A stretch of 64,000 nucleotides of DNA from assembly GCF_005405345.1 (NCBI RefSeq), contig NZ_BJDW01000010.1, forward strand, positions 54,650 to 118,649, written 5' to 3'. Every line of letters starts with the position of its first letter. Positions within the stretch are counted from its first letter, which is position 1. Source of the stretch: Enterococcus viikkiensis. GTDB lineage: Bacteria; Bacillota; Bacilli; Lactobacillales; Enterococcaceae. Made by a program: the position numbers and the translations under genes. Below, piece by piece: positions 1 through 10,427 of the stretch. The notes beneath the pieces were generated by a model that saw nothing but the letters and a program-made list of their open reading frames with translations, did no database searches and had not been told where the DNA came from.

Positions 1-426
1 TCCACCGGATAACATGGAGGGATAAGAGTCCTTCTTATCTAACATATCTACTCGGTCTAACAATTTTTCAGCTACTTTAGTAGCTTCTTGAGACGATTGT
101 TTCAAAACTTTGATTGGAGCCAACGTAATATTTTCTAACGCGGTTTTATTAGGATATAAATTAAAATGCTGAAAGACCATTCCGATATTTTTCCGAATTT
201 CTTTTAGCTTGACTTCTTTACTATGTAAATTCTTCTCATTCACTAGTAGTTCGCCAGAAGTGATGTCTTCAAGCCCGTTAATACAGCGTAGCATGGTGCT
301 TTTTCCAGAACCAGATGGCCCAATCACTACAACGACTTCCCCTTTTTCAAAGGTTAAATTAATATTTTTCAAGGCATGAAACTTTCCGTAATACTTTTCT
401 ACATGCTTAAATTCAACCATTGGCAT
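1..426 (-). CDS. Polar amino acid ABC transporter ATP-binding protein (3' end cut by window)
   Basis: Reading the minus strand from ATG at 426 gives 142 codons that run off the window edge. The Walker A motif GPSGSGKS lies near residue 36-43, the Q-loop reads VFQHFNLYPN near residue 85, and the visible part ends in the signature LSGG. This is the GlnQ/HisP family, which powers import of polar amino acids such as glutamine, glutamate or cystine. A GGGGTGG ribosome site sits 6 nt before the ATG; a second in-frame ATG follows two codons later. Permease and binding-protein genes are presumably outside the window, so the substrate cannot be assigned. Confidence 0.88.
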   Translation of the reverse strand, partial: MPMVEFKHVEKYYGKFHALKNINLTFEKGEVVVVIGPSGSGKSTMLRCINGLEDITSGELLVNEKNLHSKEVKLKEIRKNIGMVFQHFNLYPNKTALENITLAPIKVLKQSSQEATKVAEKLLDRVDMLDKKDSYPSMLSGG

Positions 427-688
427 GTCTAACCACCCCTATTCCATTCTTATAATTTTCTAATTTTCGCAAGATAAGTCTCATTATAAGCTAAGTTTTT
501 TTAATTTGTAAAGAAAAAAACTCAACGTTGAAAAAAAATATTCCAGCTCTTAGCATGTTTATGTGATATTTTTTGACATGTGGTCTTTATCTGATTTGAA
601 GGAATACTTTATAAGAGTTGTCATGAGAAGAAAAAAAAGGTAGTATTTGAAGAGACTATTGAAAGAAATTTTACGAAAAGGTGAGTTA

Positions 689-1699
689 ATGAAAAACATC
701 ATTTTAACTGGTGATCGTCCAACCGGGCAATTACATTTAGGACATTACGTAGGTTCGCTAAAAAATCGCGTACTGATGCAAGAAGATCCCGAAAATAAAT
801 TATTCATCATGATTGCTGACATGCAGGCATTGACGGATAATGCAAAAAATCCAGAGAAAGTTTCATCCAACGTCTTACAAGTCGCCCTTGATTATTTGGC
901 TGTCGGCTTAGATCCAAAACGTTCCAATCTTTTTATTCAATCGCAAATTCCTGAGTTGGCAGAATTGACCATGTACTATCTCAACTTAGTCAGTGTCGGA
1001 CGTGTGCGTCGCAATCCAACCGTGAAATCAGAAATCGAACAAAAGAAATTTGGTGAAAGTGTTCCGACTGGTTTCTTCATCTATCCCGTTTCACAGGCTT
1101 CAGATATTACCGCTTTCAAAGCGAATCTCGTTCCTGTAGGCGAAGATCAAAAACCAATGCTGGAGCAAACCCAAGAAATCGTCCAAAGCTTCAATCATAC
1201 TTATGGCGAGGTCTTGATCGAGCCTAAAGGCGTCTTCCCGGAAAAAGGCATGGGACGTTTACCGGGCATCGATGGCAATGGAAAGATGAGTAAGTCATTA
1301 GGCAATGGGATTTATATTGCTGATCCTGCCGATGTGTTAGCAAAAAAAGTGATGAGTATGTATACCGATCCAAATCATATACATGTCGAAGACCCTGGCC
1401 AAGTAGAAGGTAATATGGTCTTTACCTACCTAGATGTTTTCGGAACGGATAAAGAAAAAATCGCTGAGTTAAAAGAGCATTATCGCCACGGTGGCCTTGG
1501 TGACGTAAAGATTAAACGTTATTTAATTGAAGTCTTAGAAGCTGAGTTTGGACCCATTCGTGCACGAAGAGAAGAATTTGCCAAAGATCCAGAAGCAGTC
1601 ATGAAAATTTTGAAAATCGGCAGTGAAAAGGCCCAAGCAGTGGCAGCCCAAACCTTAGCCGAAGTGAAACAAGCAATGGGTATTAATTATTTTGCTTAA
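689..1699 (+). CDS. trpS: Tryptophanyl-tRNA synthetase
   Basis: Class I aminoacyl-tRNA synthetase that charges tRNA-Trp with tryptophan in the cytoplasm. The class signature appears as HLGH at residues 16-19 and KMSKS at about 199-203, and the 336-residue length is normal for bacterial TrpRS. An upstream TTG at 647 would add 14 residues, but ATG at 689 has a well-placed AAGGTGAG ribosome site and gives the family N-terminus ([13 protein letters not shown]). I see no T-box motif upstream, so regulation by uncharged tRNA-Trp is not evident. A strong hairpin terminator follows immediately. Confidence 0.97.
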   Translation: MKNIILTGDRPTGQLHLGHYVGSLKNRVLMQEDPENKLFIMIADMQALTDNAKNPEKVSSNVLQVALDYLAVGLDPKRSNLFIQSQIPELAELTMYYLNLVSVGRVRRNPTVKSEIEQKKFGESVPTGFFIYPVSQASDITAFKANLVPVGEDQKPMLEQTQEIVQSFNHTYGEVLIEPKGVFPEKGMGRLPGIDGNGKMSKSLGNGIYIADPADVLAKKVMSMYTDPNHIHVEDPGQVEGNMVFTYLDVFGTDKEKIAELKEHYRHGGLGDVKIKRYLIEVLEAEFGPIRARREEFAKDPEAVMKILKIGSEKAQAVAAQTLAEVKQAMGINYFA

Positions 1700-1714
1700 A
1701 CTTATTTAGATCAA

Positions 1715-1751
1715 AAAAACGCTGAGACAGTTCCTCTGCCTCAGCGTTTTT
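1715..1751. terminator. Bidirectional terminator between trpS and hemH
   Basis: A perfect 12-bp inverted repeat (AAAAACGCTGAG / CTCAGCGTTTTT) with A and T runs on either side serves both convergent genes. It overlaps the hemH stop codon. Confidence 0.9.
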
Positions 1752-2691
1752 AATTTCCTTCTATTATAGATTGCAAAACTTTGGTGAAGGCCAGCGTATC
1801 ATTGAACGGCTGGACGTATTCGAAACGGGTCCCACCATTTTCCATAAAATAGCCCCGATTTTCTGCATTAATCTCTTCGATTGTTTCTAAACAATCGGCG
1901 ACAAAACCTGGGGTGATGACTAAAACATTTTTAACATTTTGACTCGGTAATGCTTTCAACGTTTCGCAAGTCATCGGCGTCAACCATTGACCCGGACCAA
2001 ATTTTGATTGATAAGTATGGATATAAGGAACGTTACCAATTCTTTCCATCACCTTTTTAGTAGTATGCTGACATTGCGCTTCATAAGGGTCGCCACGTTC
2101 AACAGTGGAAACTGGAATGCCATGATAGGAAAATAGAATCATATCAAACGCGTTTTCAGTCAAGCGCTGTTTTAGATTTTCTGCTAATAGATCTAAGTAC
2201 CCTTCATGGTCATAAAAGGAACTCGAAATCTTAAGGTGAGGAATTTCCGCATCTTTTTGATACATCCGACTAACTTGATCATAGATTGGTGCTACCGTTG
2301 TCTCTGAATATTGTGGGTACAATGGTAGAATAAACAATTCTGTCATACCTAAACTCTTCATTTCATGGATTGTTTCTTGAATGCCCTGCTTGCCATAGGT
2401 CATCGCAAACCGTACGATTCTATCTGGCATTTGTGCTTGTAGCAGCTCTGCTTGTTTTTTCGTATAAACCCACAATGGTGAACCCTCTGTTTGCCAAATC
2501 TTTTGATAAGCCTTGGCAGATTTTTTTGGCCGCACTTGTAAGACAATGCCATGAAGAATTGGCAGCCAAAGACTGCGGGGCCAATTAATTACCCGCCGAT
2601 CAGAGAGAAATTCAGCTAAATAGCTTTTGACAGCTTCTGGCGTGGGACTTTCCGGTGTACCTAGATTGACTAACAATATTCCCTTTTTCAA
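1750..2691 (-). CDS. hemH: Ferrochelatase (coproporphyrin ferrochelatase type)
   Basis: Inserts ferrous iron into a porphyrin; in Gram-positive bacteria the substrate is usually coproporphyrin III. The N-terminus KKGILLVNLGTPESP and the catalytic His in SYHGIP (about residue 190), followed by the ETIEEI segment, are diagnostic. I place the start at TTG 2691 (313 aa), 6 nt after AAGGGTG. The longer frame from 2754 would run through the ndh terminator at 2744-2776, which argues against it. No other heme-biosynthesis gene is in the window. Known enterococci lack the early pathway but keep this gene, so it may act on imported porphyrin. Confidence 0.93.
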   Translation of the reverse strand: MKKGILLVNLGTPESPTPEAVKSYLAEFLSDRRVINWPRSLWLPILHGIVLQVRPKKSAKAYQKIWQTEGSPLWVYTKKQAELLQAQMPDRIVRFAMTYGKQGIQETIHEMKSLGMTELFILPLYPQYSETTVAPIYDQVSRMYQKDAEIPHLKISSSFYDHEGYLDLLAENLKQRLTENAFDMILFSYHGIPVSTVERGDPYEAQCQHTTKKVMERIGNVPYIHTYQSKFGPGQWLTPMTCETLKALPSQNVKNVLVITPGFVADCLETIEEINAENRGYFMENGGTRFEYVQPFNDTLAFTKVLQSIIEGN

Positions 2692-2743
2692 AATCAAACA
2701 CCCTTCACTTTTACTTCTATTTAAAACTATAGCAAAAGAAGCC

Positions 2744-2776
2744 GAAAAAAACACCCGCGAACTGATTCACGAGTGT
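2744..2776 (-). terminator. Rho-independent terminator after ndh
   Basis: On the minus strand a 10-bp stem (ACACTCGTGA with TCGCGGGTGT, two G-U pairs) is followed by seven T. It lies between ndh and hemH and helps to set the hemH start downstream. Confidence 0.8.
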
Positions 2777-2791
2777 AAAAAAATATTCGAC

Positions 2792-4000
2792 TTAATGATA
2801 TAAATCAAAACGTCCCTTTGACATAACCTCTTTAATCCCACCTGTTTCGAATAACGAACGGTCCATGATGGCTTTTTTAATGAAAGACGCCGGATACGCG
2901 GTCACTTCCGTTTTACCTACCACACCAAAAGCATGCGTATTACCAATAGAAGCAACGGATCCTAAAGATTTGAATGAGAAGGGCTCACTCGGTTTGCCTT
3001 TCATTTGGTTCAAGATATCCTTGCCGGCATAAGAGCCCATTTTCAAAGCAATCTGGGCAGTCGTTGGGTACGGACGGTTACTTGATGGGTCCATCACTGC
3101 GGATACATCTCCTAACAGATAAACGTCATCATGCTTAGGGTCTGTCAAATTAGGTTTAACCATTACCCGTCCACGACGTTCTTCAAAGCCTGAATCACCA
3201 ATCACATGACTCCCGCTAACACCGGTAGTCCAAATAATTGTTTTAGCATTAAGCGCCACTAAATCATTTTCGTTATCTTTTGAATTTTGGTAAACCACTG
3301 CTCCTGGCTCAACTTTTTTGATAGGTTTACCGGTCAAAAGTTTAACATCCCATTTATCTAAATATTTAAGACAGTATTGGCCTAGCCTATCACTGAACAT
3401 TGGCAAGATTTTATCAACGGCTTCAACACAATAAATTTGTATGTCTTCAGGTTTTACACCAGCAATATCAGCAAATGCTTTGCTGCCTTCGACTAGTGCC
3501 CCGACCAGTTCGATCCCAGTAAAGCCGGCACCGCAAACCACAATGCGCAAATATTCTTCATTTTTGGTTTCTTTGTACTGCTTCATTTGCTCGATGATGT
3601 GTCTATGAACTTGATCTGCTGTTTTGACATCCACCATTTCTAAAGAATTTTCTTTCACTCCGGGGATCCCAAATGATTCAGATTGGAAACCTAATGCCAC
3701 GATTAAATAATCATAAGACAAGGTTTTTTGATCCACATAGACTTCTTTTTTATCAGAATCAATTTTTTCAACGTTGCCTTGGATAAAAGTTGTTTTTTTA
3801 GTATCAACGACATCTTTAATATCATAACAAATCTTTTCATCCTTCTGTGTTCCTGCAGCGACTTCATGGAGACTTGTAGACTCGTAATGGTAGCTATTAC
3901 GATCGATTAACGTAATATGAATATCGGCTCCTGATTTTTGTAATACATGTAAAGCTCGCAATCCAGCGTAGCCCGCTCCTAAAATGACGATTTCTTTCAT
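2792..4000 (-). CDS. ndh: Type II NADH dehydrogenase (NDH-2)
   Basis: Non-proton-pumping NADH:quinone oxidoreductase, a peripheral membrane flavoprotein that passes electrons from NADH to menaquinone or demethylmenaquinone. The FAD Rossmann motif GAGYAG is at residues 8-13, a second nucleotide-binding motif CGAGFTG is near 160, and the FAD-contacting LLGDVSAV is near 300. At 402 residues it has the usual length. The ATG has a GAGGAG site. It lies beside menA and the prenyl diphosphate synthase gene, which make the quinone it reduces. Confidence 0.93.
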   Translation of the reverse strand: MKEIVILGAGYAGLRALHVLQKSGADIHITLIDRNSYHYESTSLHEVAAGTQKDEKICYDIKDVVDTKKTTFIQGNVEKIDSDKKEVYVDQKTLSYDYLIVALGFQSESFGIPGVKENSLEMVDVKTADQVHRHIIEQMKQYKETKNEEYLRIVVCGAGFTGIELVGALVEGSKAFADIAGVKPEDIQIYCVEAVDKILPMFSDRLGQYCLKYLDKWDVKLLTGKPIKKVEPGAVVYQNSKDNENDLVALNAKTIIWTTGVSGSHVIGDSGFEERRGRVMVKPNLTDPKHDDVYLLGDVSAVMDPSSNRPYPTTAQIALKMGSYAGKDILNQMKGKPSEPFSFKSLGSVASIGNTHAFGVVGKTEVTAYPASFIKKAIMDRSLFETGGIKEVMSKGRFDLYH

Positions 4001-4041
4001 TTTGTATCTCCTCCTCGTTAATATGAATCATGACTCTAAAA

Positions 4042-4944
4042 TTAAAATAGAAAAGCTAGTGCAAAGCTGACAACTTGAGCAGAAGCTCCCACTGCCAAAA
4101 TCTTAACTGCACAAATAAATGTCTCTCGTTTGACCTGTTTTGCTAAGAATAAGCGAACTTGTTGGTAAACAAATGGCGCCACAAAAAAAGTCCCCAGCAT
4201 TGTCCATGGGGCAATTCCGACCAAAACCGAGAATAGAATGGCTAGAAAAGCTCCGATATTCAAACCGACAAATAAATCGAGAGATCGTTGCTTTCCTAAA
4301 TAATGTACTAAAGTAAAGCGATTGTTTTTTTCGTCTTCTTCTAAATCGCAGATATTGTTCGCCAGCATCAAATTCGCAATCCACAAAGTATTCGGCAACG
4401 AGATCAAAAACAGTTCTCCTACCGTAGTAAAATTCCACTGCAATACTTCATAGGCATTCAAATAGACACACAAACAAGTAATCATAAAACCCATCGTGAT
4501 CCCAGAGAAAAATTCCCCTAAAGGCAAACTAGACAACGGCTTCGGCCCAGAGGAATAAAAAATCCCTACACCGTAACAGAACAGACCCATCAACAAAAAA
4601 GGCCAACCGACTACAATAGATAATCCGACACCAATAATCGCCGAAAGCACAATCATTCCGACCATTAGATTAAAAACAACTTTCAAATCCAATTTTTCTC
4701 TACCGATGATATTGGTCTTTTCACGATAATCGTGGACCTCGGTGGCATGGTGATAGTCGTTATAATTGTCAAGAATGTCCACCGCCATATTGAATAAAAA
4801 CATCGCGATGAAAAATAATAGAACGAGACCAAGATGCAATTTGTGAAAATTATACAGACTAAAACAAATCCCGATGAAAAAAGGCAGGACACTCGCGGTC
4901 TTCGCTTTAAACTCCACGAGCTCCAAGAAAACGGTTAAATTCAT
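4042..4944 (-). CDS. menA: 1,4-dihydroxy-2-naphthoate prenyltransferase (UbiA family)
   Basis: Integral membrane prenyltransferase that joins a polyprenyl chain to dihydroxynaphthoate to make demethylmenaquinone. The Asp-rich motif DILDNYND lies near residue 55-65 and the second, DLEEDEKN, near 200; most of the rest is hydrophobic and predicts eight or nine membrane helices. I chose ATG 4944; a TTG three codons earlier has no separate ribosome site. It diverges from the polyprenyl diphosphate synthase gene, which would supply the side chain. The naphthoate genes are not in the window, so full menaquinone synthesis cannot be judged here. Confidence 0.9.
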   Translation of the reverse strand: MNLTVFLELVEFKAKTASVLPFFIGICFSLYNFHKLHLGLVLLFFIAMFLFNMAVDILDNYNDYHHATEVHDYREKTNIIGREKLDLKVVFNLMVGMIVLSAIIGVGLSIVVGWPFLLMGLFCYGVGIFYSSGPKPLSSLPLGEFFSGITMGFMITCLCVYLNAYEVLQWNFTTVGELFLISLPNTLWIANLMLANNICDLEEDEKNNRFTLVHYLGKQRSLDLFVGLNIGAFLAILFSVLVGIAPWTMLGTFFVAPFVYQQVRLFLAKQVKRETFICAVKILAVGASAQVVSFALAFLF

Positions 4945-5125
4945 TTCACCCAACTTTCTACTATTTTCTTTTCATATTCATTATGCTATTTTTACACTTT
5001 TAGTTCAAAAGATTTGCTTAGCCTTCATGTGTTTTTTCTCACGAAATATTAATCGAGCATTCTAGTAGTTTTTCTAGCGGGCATAGGCTAAAATAGAATT
5101 GAAAACGTTGTTAGAAGGAGCTCCT

Positions 5126-6100
5126 ATGTCAGACTATTGGAATGATTACCCTAAAATAAAAAAAAATCTCATTCAAGTAAAGCAAGAAATTGCACAAAGA
5201 CTTGTTATTAATAACCAATCGATTGAAGAGGCCATCACAAAATTTTCTTCTACTGGAGGAAAAATGATTCGTCCGGCGCTCTTTTTTCTTTTCGCTGATT
5301 TCGGAGAAGAAAAAGATCCTGAGCAATTAATCAAAGTCGCCGCTTCTCTTGAACTGCTGCACTCTGCTACTTTGGTCCATGATGATATTATTGATGACTC
5401 GCCTACTCGCCGCGGCAATGCGTCGATCCAATCGCGTTTTGGCAAGGATGTCGCTGTTTACACCGGGGATTTTATGTATACTAGTTATTTTGAACTCTTA
5501 GCTGAATCCATGAGTCAGACCCCTTTCTTGCTAAAAAACGCCCAAACGATGAAAAAGATTTTACAAGGTGAATTGACGCAAATGACTTGCACCTTCAATC
5601 CTGATCAAACTGTGGGTGATTATTTGAGAAATATTAACGGGAAGACAGCCGAATTAATTCGTCTAAGCTGCCAAGAAGGAGCCTATTTTGGCGGCGCCGA
5701 CAAACAGCTACAAGCGCGAGCAAAACGAATCGGTTCTGCCATTGGACTAGCCTTTCAAATCTACGATGACATTTTGAATTTTTCCTTGGAGCATGGAGAT
5801 GAACAAAAGCCGATTTTGACAGATGTCCAACAAGGAATTTTCACACTGCCCTTACTGATCGCCCGTGACCAAGCACCTGAAATGATACGTCCTTATCTTG
5901 AAGCACCTGAGACATTGACAAGAGACGAGCTAATTCAATTAGCCACTTATGTGGATCAAGCGGGCGGACGCTCAGGTGCACTAATTTGTGCGGAGAAATT
6001 CACCAATAAAGCGTTAAGTGAGATCCAACAACTTCCTGCTGGAAATAGTCGTGAGGCGTTGAAAATCGTCGCAACACAATTATTAGAGCGACATTATTAG
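5126..6100 (+). CDS. Polyprenyl diphosphate synthase
   Basis: Trans-isoprenyl diphosphate synthase that condenses isopentenyl diphosphate units into the side-chain precursor for quinones. The first Asp-rich motif DDIID starts at residue 86 (HDDIIDDSPTRRG) and the second, YDDIL, at about 213. The product is 324 residues long. ATG 5126 is preceded by GAAGGAG at 5 nt; the upstream TTG has no such site. The gene is divergent from menA, and chain length (hepta-, octa- or nonaprenyl) cannot be read from the sequence. A heptaprenyl (HepT-like) or solanesyl enzyme are the alternatives. Confidence 0.92.
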   Translation: MSDYWNDYPKIKKNLIQVKQEIAQRLVINNQSIEEAITKFSSTGGKMIRPALFFLFADFGEEKDPEQLIKVAASLELLHSATLVHDDIIDDSPTRRGNASIQSRFGKDVAVYTGDFMYTSYFELLAESMSQTPFLLKNAQTMKKILQGELTQMTCTFNPDQTVGDYLRNINGKTAELIRLSCQEGAYFGGADKQLQARAKRIGSAIGLAFQIYDDILNFSLEHGDEQKPILTDVQQGIFTLPLLIARDQAPEMIRPYLEAPETLTRDELIQLATYVDQAGGRSGALICAEKFTNKALSEIQQLPAGNSREALKIVATQLLERHY

Positions 6101-6131
6101 TTGACTCGGTTGGCAGAAATTTTTTAATCAC

Positions 6132-6168
6132 AAAAAAGGAACAGAGGAAAATTCCTCTGTTCCTTTTT
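6132..6168. terminator. Bidirectional terminator between polyprenyl synthase and pheT
   Basis: A near-perfect 17-bp inverted repeat (AAAAAGGAACAGAGGAA and its complement) with A and T tails separates the two convergent genes. Confidence 0.9.
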
Positions 6169-6176
6169 GTCGTTAC

Positions 6177-8594
6177 TTAACGGATCACTGCATTGATTTT
6201 TTCTTCTAAGTTTTTAACTACTTTTGCCATAAAGCGATTGATTTCTTCATCTGTCAAGGTCGCTTCGGGATTCACGAAGGTCAAATTGTAGGCCATCGAT
6301 TTCTTTCCAATCTCGATATTCGCGCCTTGATACACATCAAAGACTTGCAACTTCGCTAAGAATTTTCCAGCGGCTGCAGACATCACTTCCGCAATTTCAG
6401 CATTCGTATTGCTTTCATCGACTAGCATTGCGATATCACGGCTAACTGCTGGATATTTTGAAACAGCTTCAAAGACTAACGGTGTCTTCTCCTGCTCAAT
6501 CAATGCTTCCAAATTCAACTCCGCTACAAAGACTGATTTCAATTCATAACTTGAAGCAATCTTAGGATGGACTTGACCGACAAAGCCGATCAATTTTTCA
6601 TCAAGATAGATGCCCGCCGTTTGGCTAGGGTGCATTTCTTTCAACTGAGTTGCTTTATACGTGATTGCTCCGCTTAATCCTAAACCTTCAATCAATGCTT
6701 CCACCATTCCCTTGACCGTGAAATAATCATAGGCTACCGGTTTATTTGACCAAGATTTATTCGTCGCATTGCCGGTAACGGCAATCGCCACGTGATTTTC
6801 TTCAATTGGCAGATCTTTTTTCGGATCATTGTTTTGATAGAAGACATGACCGATCTCATAAAGAGCGACATCACTATTTTTACGTGCAACATTGTACGAC
6901 AAATCTTCTAATAATCCGCTGACTAAATTCAAACGCATTGTCGAACGATCTTCACTCATTGGCCAAGCAACACGAGTTACTTTACTGTCCTTCAATAAAA
7001 ATTGTTGTGCTTTGGCTTCGGTCGTTAAGGCATAGCTGATTGCTTCGGATAGACCCGCACCTTCTAAAAGACTGCGAACTTTTCTAGTCGCTTTTTGTGT
7101 TTCCGTTAAAAAGCCGGCAATCGTCTGACCTTCAGGTAAAGTCGATGGTAAGTTATTATAGCCATAGATTCGAGCAATTTCTTCCATCAAATCTGCTTCG
7201 ATTGTAATATCCCAACGACGTGGTGGTACGCTGACGAATGTCGTCCCGTTTTCAACCTGTGATTCAAATCCTAAAGCAGCAAAAATATCATTTACTTGTT
7301 CTTGCGTCAGCGCTGTTCCTAAGAAGCGATTGACATTTTCGAGTGTCGTACTGACTTTAACATTTTCAGGATGAATCTCACTGCCTTTGACAGCCCCTTG
7401 CAATACTTTACCGCCAGCTAATTCAGCGATCATCGCTGCCGCAACCTCACCAGCTAAACTGATGTCACTTTGGTTGATGCCTTTTTCAAAACGCATGGAA
7501 GATTCGCTACGCAAGTTATAACTTTGAGAAGTCCGACGCACAGAAGTATGATCAAACATTGCCATTTCTAATGCGACAGTCGTTGTTTCATCAGAAATCT
7601 CTGAATCTAATCCGCCCATGACTCCTGCTAAGGCAACCGGAATTTCTCCATTCGTAATCACGATATTTTCAGGGGTCAACGTCCGTTCGATACCATCAAG
7701 CGTAGTAAAAGATTCTGATTCCGTCGCTCGACGGACTAAAATTTCTTGGCTACCTAGCTTATCATAGTCAAAAGCGTGTAAAGGTTGGCCGAATAATAAT
7801 AAAATGTAATTCGTTACGTCAACAACGTTGCTGATTGGACGAATCCCTTCATTCATTAAACGATTTTGCAGCCATTGCGGACTTGGTCCGATCTTCACGT
7901 CTTCGATCACACGGATTTCGTAATGAGGAGCATCCTTTTTATCTGTTACAGACACTTTGATTTTATCACTGGCCTTTTCAGCTACTTCTTTTAATTCGAC
8001 AGCCGGAAAAGCAACTTTTTTATTGTAGATAGCCGCTACTTCATGGGCGACGCCGCGAATACTTAACGCGTCGGCACGATTAGGTGTGATTGACAAATCA
8101 ATGATCGTGTCGTCCATTTCTAAATAAGGAAAAACCGGCGTTCCAACTTTAGCATCCTCAGGTAAATAGTAAATGCCATCTGAAAATTCTTTAGGAATTA
8201 CCGAATCGCTAAAGCCAAGCTCTTGTAAGGAGCAAATCATCCCGTTTGAAACTTGGCCACGCATTTTGCCTTTTTTAATTTTTACATTACCGGCGATTCG
8301 TGAACCAGGTAATGCCACAATGACCTTTACACCCGCTTTAATATTCGGCGCGCCACAAACGATTTGTGACAATTCTTCTTCACCGATATCCACCTGACAG
8401 ATCGAAAGGTGATCCGAGTCAGGGTGTGGAATGCATTCCTTTACATCCCCAACCACGATTTTTTTCAAACCATCTTCCGGTGATTCTAGCCCTTCAACTT
8501 CGATTCCGGTCAATGAAAGACGATCCGCTAACTCTTTCGGCGCGACATCCTTCACATCGACATATTCATTTAACCATTTATATGAAACTAACAT
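6177..8594 (-). CDS. pheT: Phenylalanyl-tRNA synthetase beta subunit
   Basis: Large subunit of the alpha2-beta2 PheRS, needed for tRNA binding and for editing of Tyr-tRNA-Phe. The 805-residue product begins [14 protein letters not shown], carries a tRNA-binding (EMAP/OB-fold) domain at about 40-155, B3/4 editing domain near 210-390, the B5 domain, a core domain, and a C-terminal ferredoxin-fold anticodon-binding domain (about 710-805, [13 protein letters not shown]). The ribosome site AAGGGGGAG lies at the end of pheS, so the two are cotranscribed and controlled by the upstream T-box. Confidence 0.97.
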   Translation of the reverse strand: MLVSYKWLNEYVDVKDVAPKELADRLSLTGIEVEGLESPEDGLKKIVVGDVKECIPHPDSDHLSICQVDIGEEELSQIVCGAPNIKAGVKVIVALPGSRIAGNVKIKKGKMRGQVSNGMICSLQELGFSDSVIPKEFSDGIYYLPEDAKVGTPVFPYLEMDDTIIDLSITPNRADALSIRGVAHEVAAIYNKKVAFPAVELKEVAEKASDKIKVSVTDKKDAPHYEIRVIEDVKIGPSPQWLQNRLMNEGIRPISNVVDVTNYILLLFGQPLHAFDYDKLGSQEILVRRATESESFTTLDGIERTLTPENIVITNGEIPVALAGVMGGLDSEISDETTTVALEMAMFDHTSVRRTSQSYNLRSESSMRFEKGINQSDISLAGEVAAAMIAELAGGKVLQGAVKGSEIHPENVKVSTTLENVNRFLGTALTQEQVNDIFAALGFESQVENGTTFVSVPPRRWDITIEADLMEEIARIYGYNNLPSTLPEGQTIAGFLTETQKATRKVRSLLEGAGLSEAISYALTTEAKAQQFLLKDSKVTRVAWPMSEDRSTMRLNLVSGLLEDLSYNVARKNSDVALYEIGHVFYQNNDPKKDLPIEENHVAIAVTGNATNKSWSNKPVAYDYFTVKGMVEALIEGLGLSGAITYKATQLKEMHPSQTAGIYLDEKLIGFVGQVHPKIASSYELKSVFVAELNLEALIEQEKTPLVFEAVSKYPAVSRDIAMLVDESNTNAEIAEVMSAAAGKFLAKLQVFDVYQGANIEIGKKSMAYNLTFVNPEATLTDEEINRFMAKVVKNLEEKINAVIR

Positions 8595-8600
8595 TGCTTT

Positions 8601-9644
8601 TTACTCCCCCTTGAATTGTTCCAAGAAACGAACATCGTTTAGATAGAAATTGCGAATATCATTAACGCCATAACGCAGCATCGCGATTCGGTCTGGCCCT
8701 AAACCAAAAGCAAAACCAGAATATTCTTTTGAGTCAATCCCAGACATTTCCAACACATCAGGATGAACCATACCAGCGCCTAAAATTTCGATCCAGCCGG
8801 TATATTTACAAACATTACAGCCCTTACCGCCGCATTTAAAACAGCTAACATCGACTTCGACAGATGGTTCCGTAAATGGGAAGTAGCTTGGACGTAAGCG
8901 AATCTTACGGTCGGCACCGAATAATTCCTTCAATAATACTTCCAGAGTTCCCTTCAAATCCCCCATCGTAATGCCTTTATCAACGACAAGTCCTTCAATT
9001 TGGTGGAATTGATGACTGTGGGTCGCATCGTCGGTATCGCGACGGAAAACTTTTCCTGGCGAAATCATTCGCAATGCACCCTTTGAAAAATCATGTTTTT
9101 CCATTGTCCGAGCTTGGACAGGTGAAGTATGCGTCCGCAATAAGACTTCATCAGAAATATAGAACGTATCTTGCATGTCACGTGCTGGGTGATCCTTTGG
9201 TAAGTTCATCCGTTCAAAATTATAATGATCGGATTCAATCTCAGTTCCTTCAATGACTTGATACCCCATACCAACAAAAGTATCTTCGATTTCTTCCATG
9301 ATTTGAGTCAAGACATGACGCGTACCTTGAGAAATTTGTTTGCCTGGTAAAGTCACGTCGATTGCTTCCGCTGCTAATTGTTTTTCTAGAGCCGCTTCAG
9401 CTAAGGAAGCTTTGCGCTCTTCAACGGCATCCGTTAAGAGATCACGGATTTCATTAGCAAAGGCTCCGACTTTTGGTCGTTCCTCCGCAGATAAGTCACG
9501 CATTCCTCGTAATACTTCAGTGATGGGGCCTTTTTTACCTAATGTTTCCACGCGAATTTTTTCAACGATAGAAAGTTCGTTTGCCGCTTCAATTTTTGCT
9601 AACGTCTGACTTTTTAATGTTTCCAGTTGCTCTTGTAAACTCAT
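8601..9644 (-). CDS. pheS: Phenylalanyl-tRNA synthetase alpha subunit
   Basis: Catalytic subunit of PheRS. The 347-residue product has an N-terminal coiled coil (about 1-90), then the class II core: motif 2 region ([20 protein letters not shown], near 200-220) and motif 3 ([17 protein letters not shown], near 310). A Cys-rich insert [17 protein letters not shown] near 270 is common in Gram-positive PheS. It is 6 bp upstream of pheT. Transcription is expected to depend on readthrough of the T-box terminator when tRNA-Phe is uncharged. Confidence 0.97.
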   Translation of the reverse strand: MSLQEQLETLKSQTLAKIEAANELSIVEKIRVETLGKKGPITEVLRGMRDLSAEERPKVGAFANEIRDLLTDAVEERKASLAEAALEKQLAAEAIDVTLPGKQISQGTRHVLTQIMEEIEDTFVGMGYQVIEGTEIESDHYNFERMNLPKDHPARDMQDTFYISDEVLLRTHTSPVQARTMEKHDFSKGALRMISPGKVFRRDTDDATHSHQFHQIEGLVVDKGITMGDLKGTLEVLLKELFGADRKIRLRPSYFPFTEPSVEVDVSCFKCGGKGCNVCKYTGWIEILGAGMVHPDVLEMSGIDSKEYSGFAFGLGPDRIAMLRYGVNDIRNFYLNDVRFLEQFKGE

Positions 9645-9756
9645 TATTTTCTTCCTTTCCCTATTGCTTTAAAAAGATAACTTTTAAAAATTATCGGATT
9701 CATTAATTTAGTACTTATTTTAACATTCACAATTAACTCTTTTTGAGAAAAACAGA

Positions 9757-9990
9757 CAAAGAGACCTCGCTCCTTTATAAAGGAACGAGGTCTCGCGGTA
9801 CCATCCTAATTCGCCAAACTACAGTTTGACGCTCTCAATTCTTAACGACATTGCCGGTCTTTCGACAAGCTCCAGAAGTGAACTTCATTTTTCAATCCCT
9901 TAATCTGCTTCCAGTCAACGGCAGAAATTCCCTTGAAGGTTTCGAAAAATTACTCTTTTCTATCAACGCTTTTTGATTTATTTAATTGAC
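9757..9990 (-). promoter_or_regulatory. T-box leader of pheST
   Basis: The minus strand carries the antiterminator core AGGATGGTACCGCG (9794-9807), directly followed by a 16-bp terminator hairpin (9761-9794) and a T-rich tract, the order expected of a tRNA-sensing T-box. The 5' part holds a GTTGATAGAAAAGAGTA element typical of stem I starts. A plausible UUC (Phe) specifier lies in the GAATTTCTGC segment. The downstream genes support phenylalanine specificity; the specifier assignment is an inference. Confidence 0.9.
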
Positions 9991-10022
9991 TATTCCAATA
10001 CTACAAGAAATCAAAAAAATTA

Positions 10023-10367
10023 TCAACTACATTCTTCATCAGTAATCCAAGTATCGCCCCATTGATGAATCTCATTCATCACTGTTTTTAAGGCTTCCCC
10101 TTTATTTGTTAAGCAATAGTCCATTCGCTTTTGGCTGCCACAAGCAATTACTCGACCTACGATGCCTTCTGCTTCTAACTCTTTTAACCGTTCGGTCAAC
10201 ACTCGATCGCTGACTTCTGGAATCATCGCAGCAATATCAACGAATCTTTGTGGGCCACCTTCTAACAACACATCAATAATCAAGCCGTTCCATTTTTTGC
10301 CTAAAATTTGAAAACCTTTCTCAAATTTTGGACAAAGTGAAAAGTTCATTACCTCTACTTGTTCCAT
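10023..10367 (-). CDS. HxlR-family winged-helix transcriptional regulator
   Basis: A 114-residue DNA-binding protein. It has the HxlR pattern: an N-terminal Cys (FSLCP), then LGKKWNGLIIDVLLEGG, the recognition segment SDRVLTERLKELEAEGIV and the wing. ATG 10367 follows GAGGTGAG at 6 nt; an extension to 10400 would bury this site. HxlR proteins often sense electrophiles or redox state through Cys residues and control nearby oxidoreductases. Here no obvious target lies next door: the gene sits alone between the pheS leader and rexA. Confidence 0.88.
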   Translation of the reverse strand: MEQVEVMNFSLCPKFEKGFQILGKKWNGLIIDVLLEGGPQRFVDIAAMIPEVSDRVLTERLKELEAEGIVGRVIACGSQKRMDYCLTNKGEALKTVMNEIHQWGDTWITDEECS

Positions 10368-10427
10368 AATTCTCACCTCGATAGAGAGAGTATAGCACAT
10401 TACTTACCTTTTATAAGTGCAACTTGC

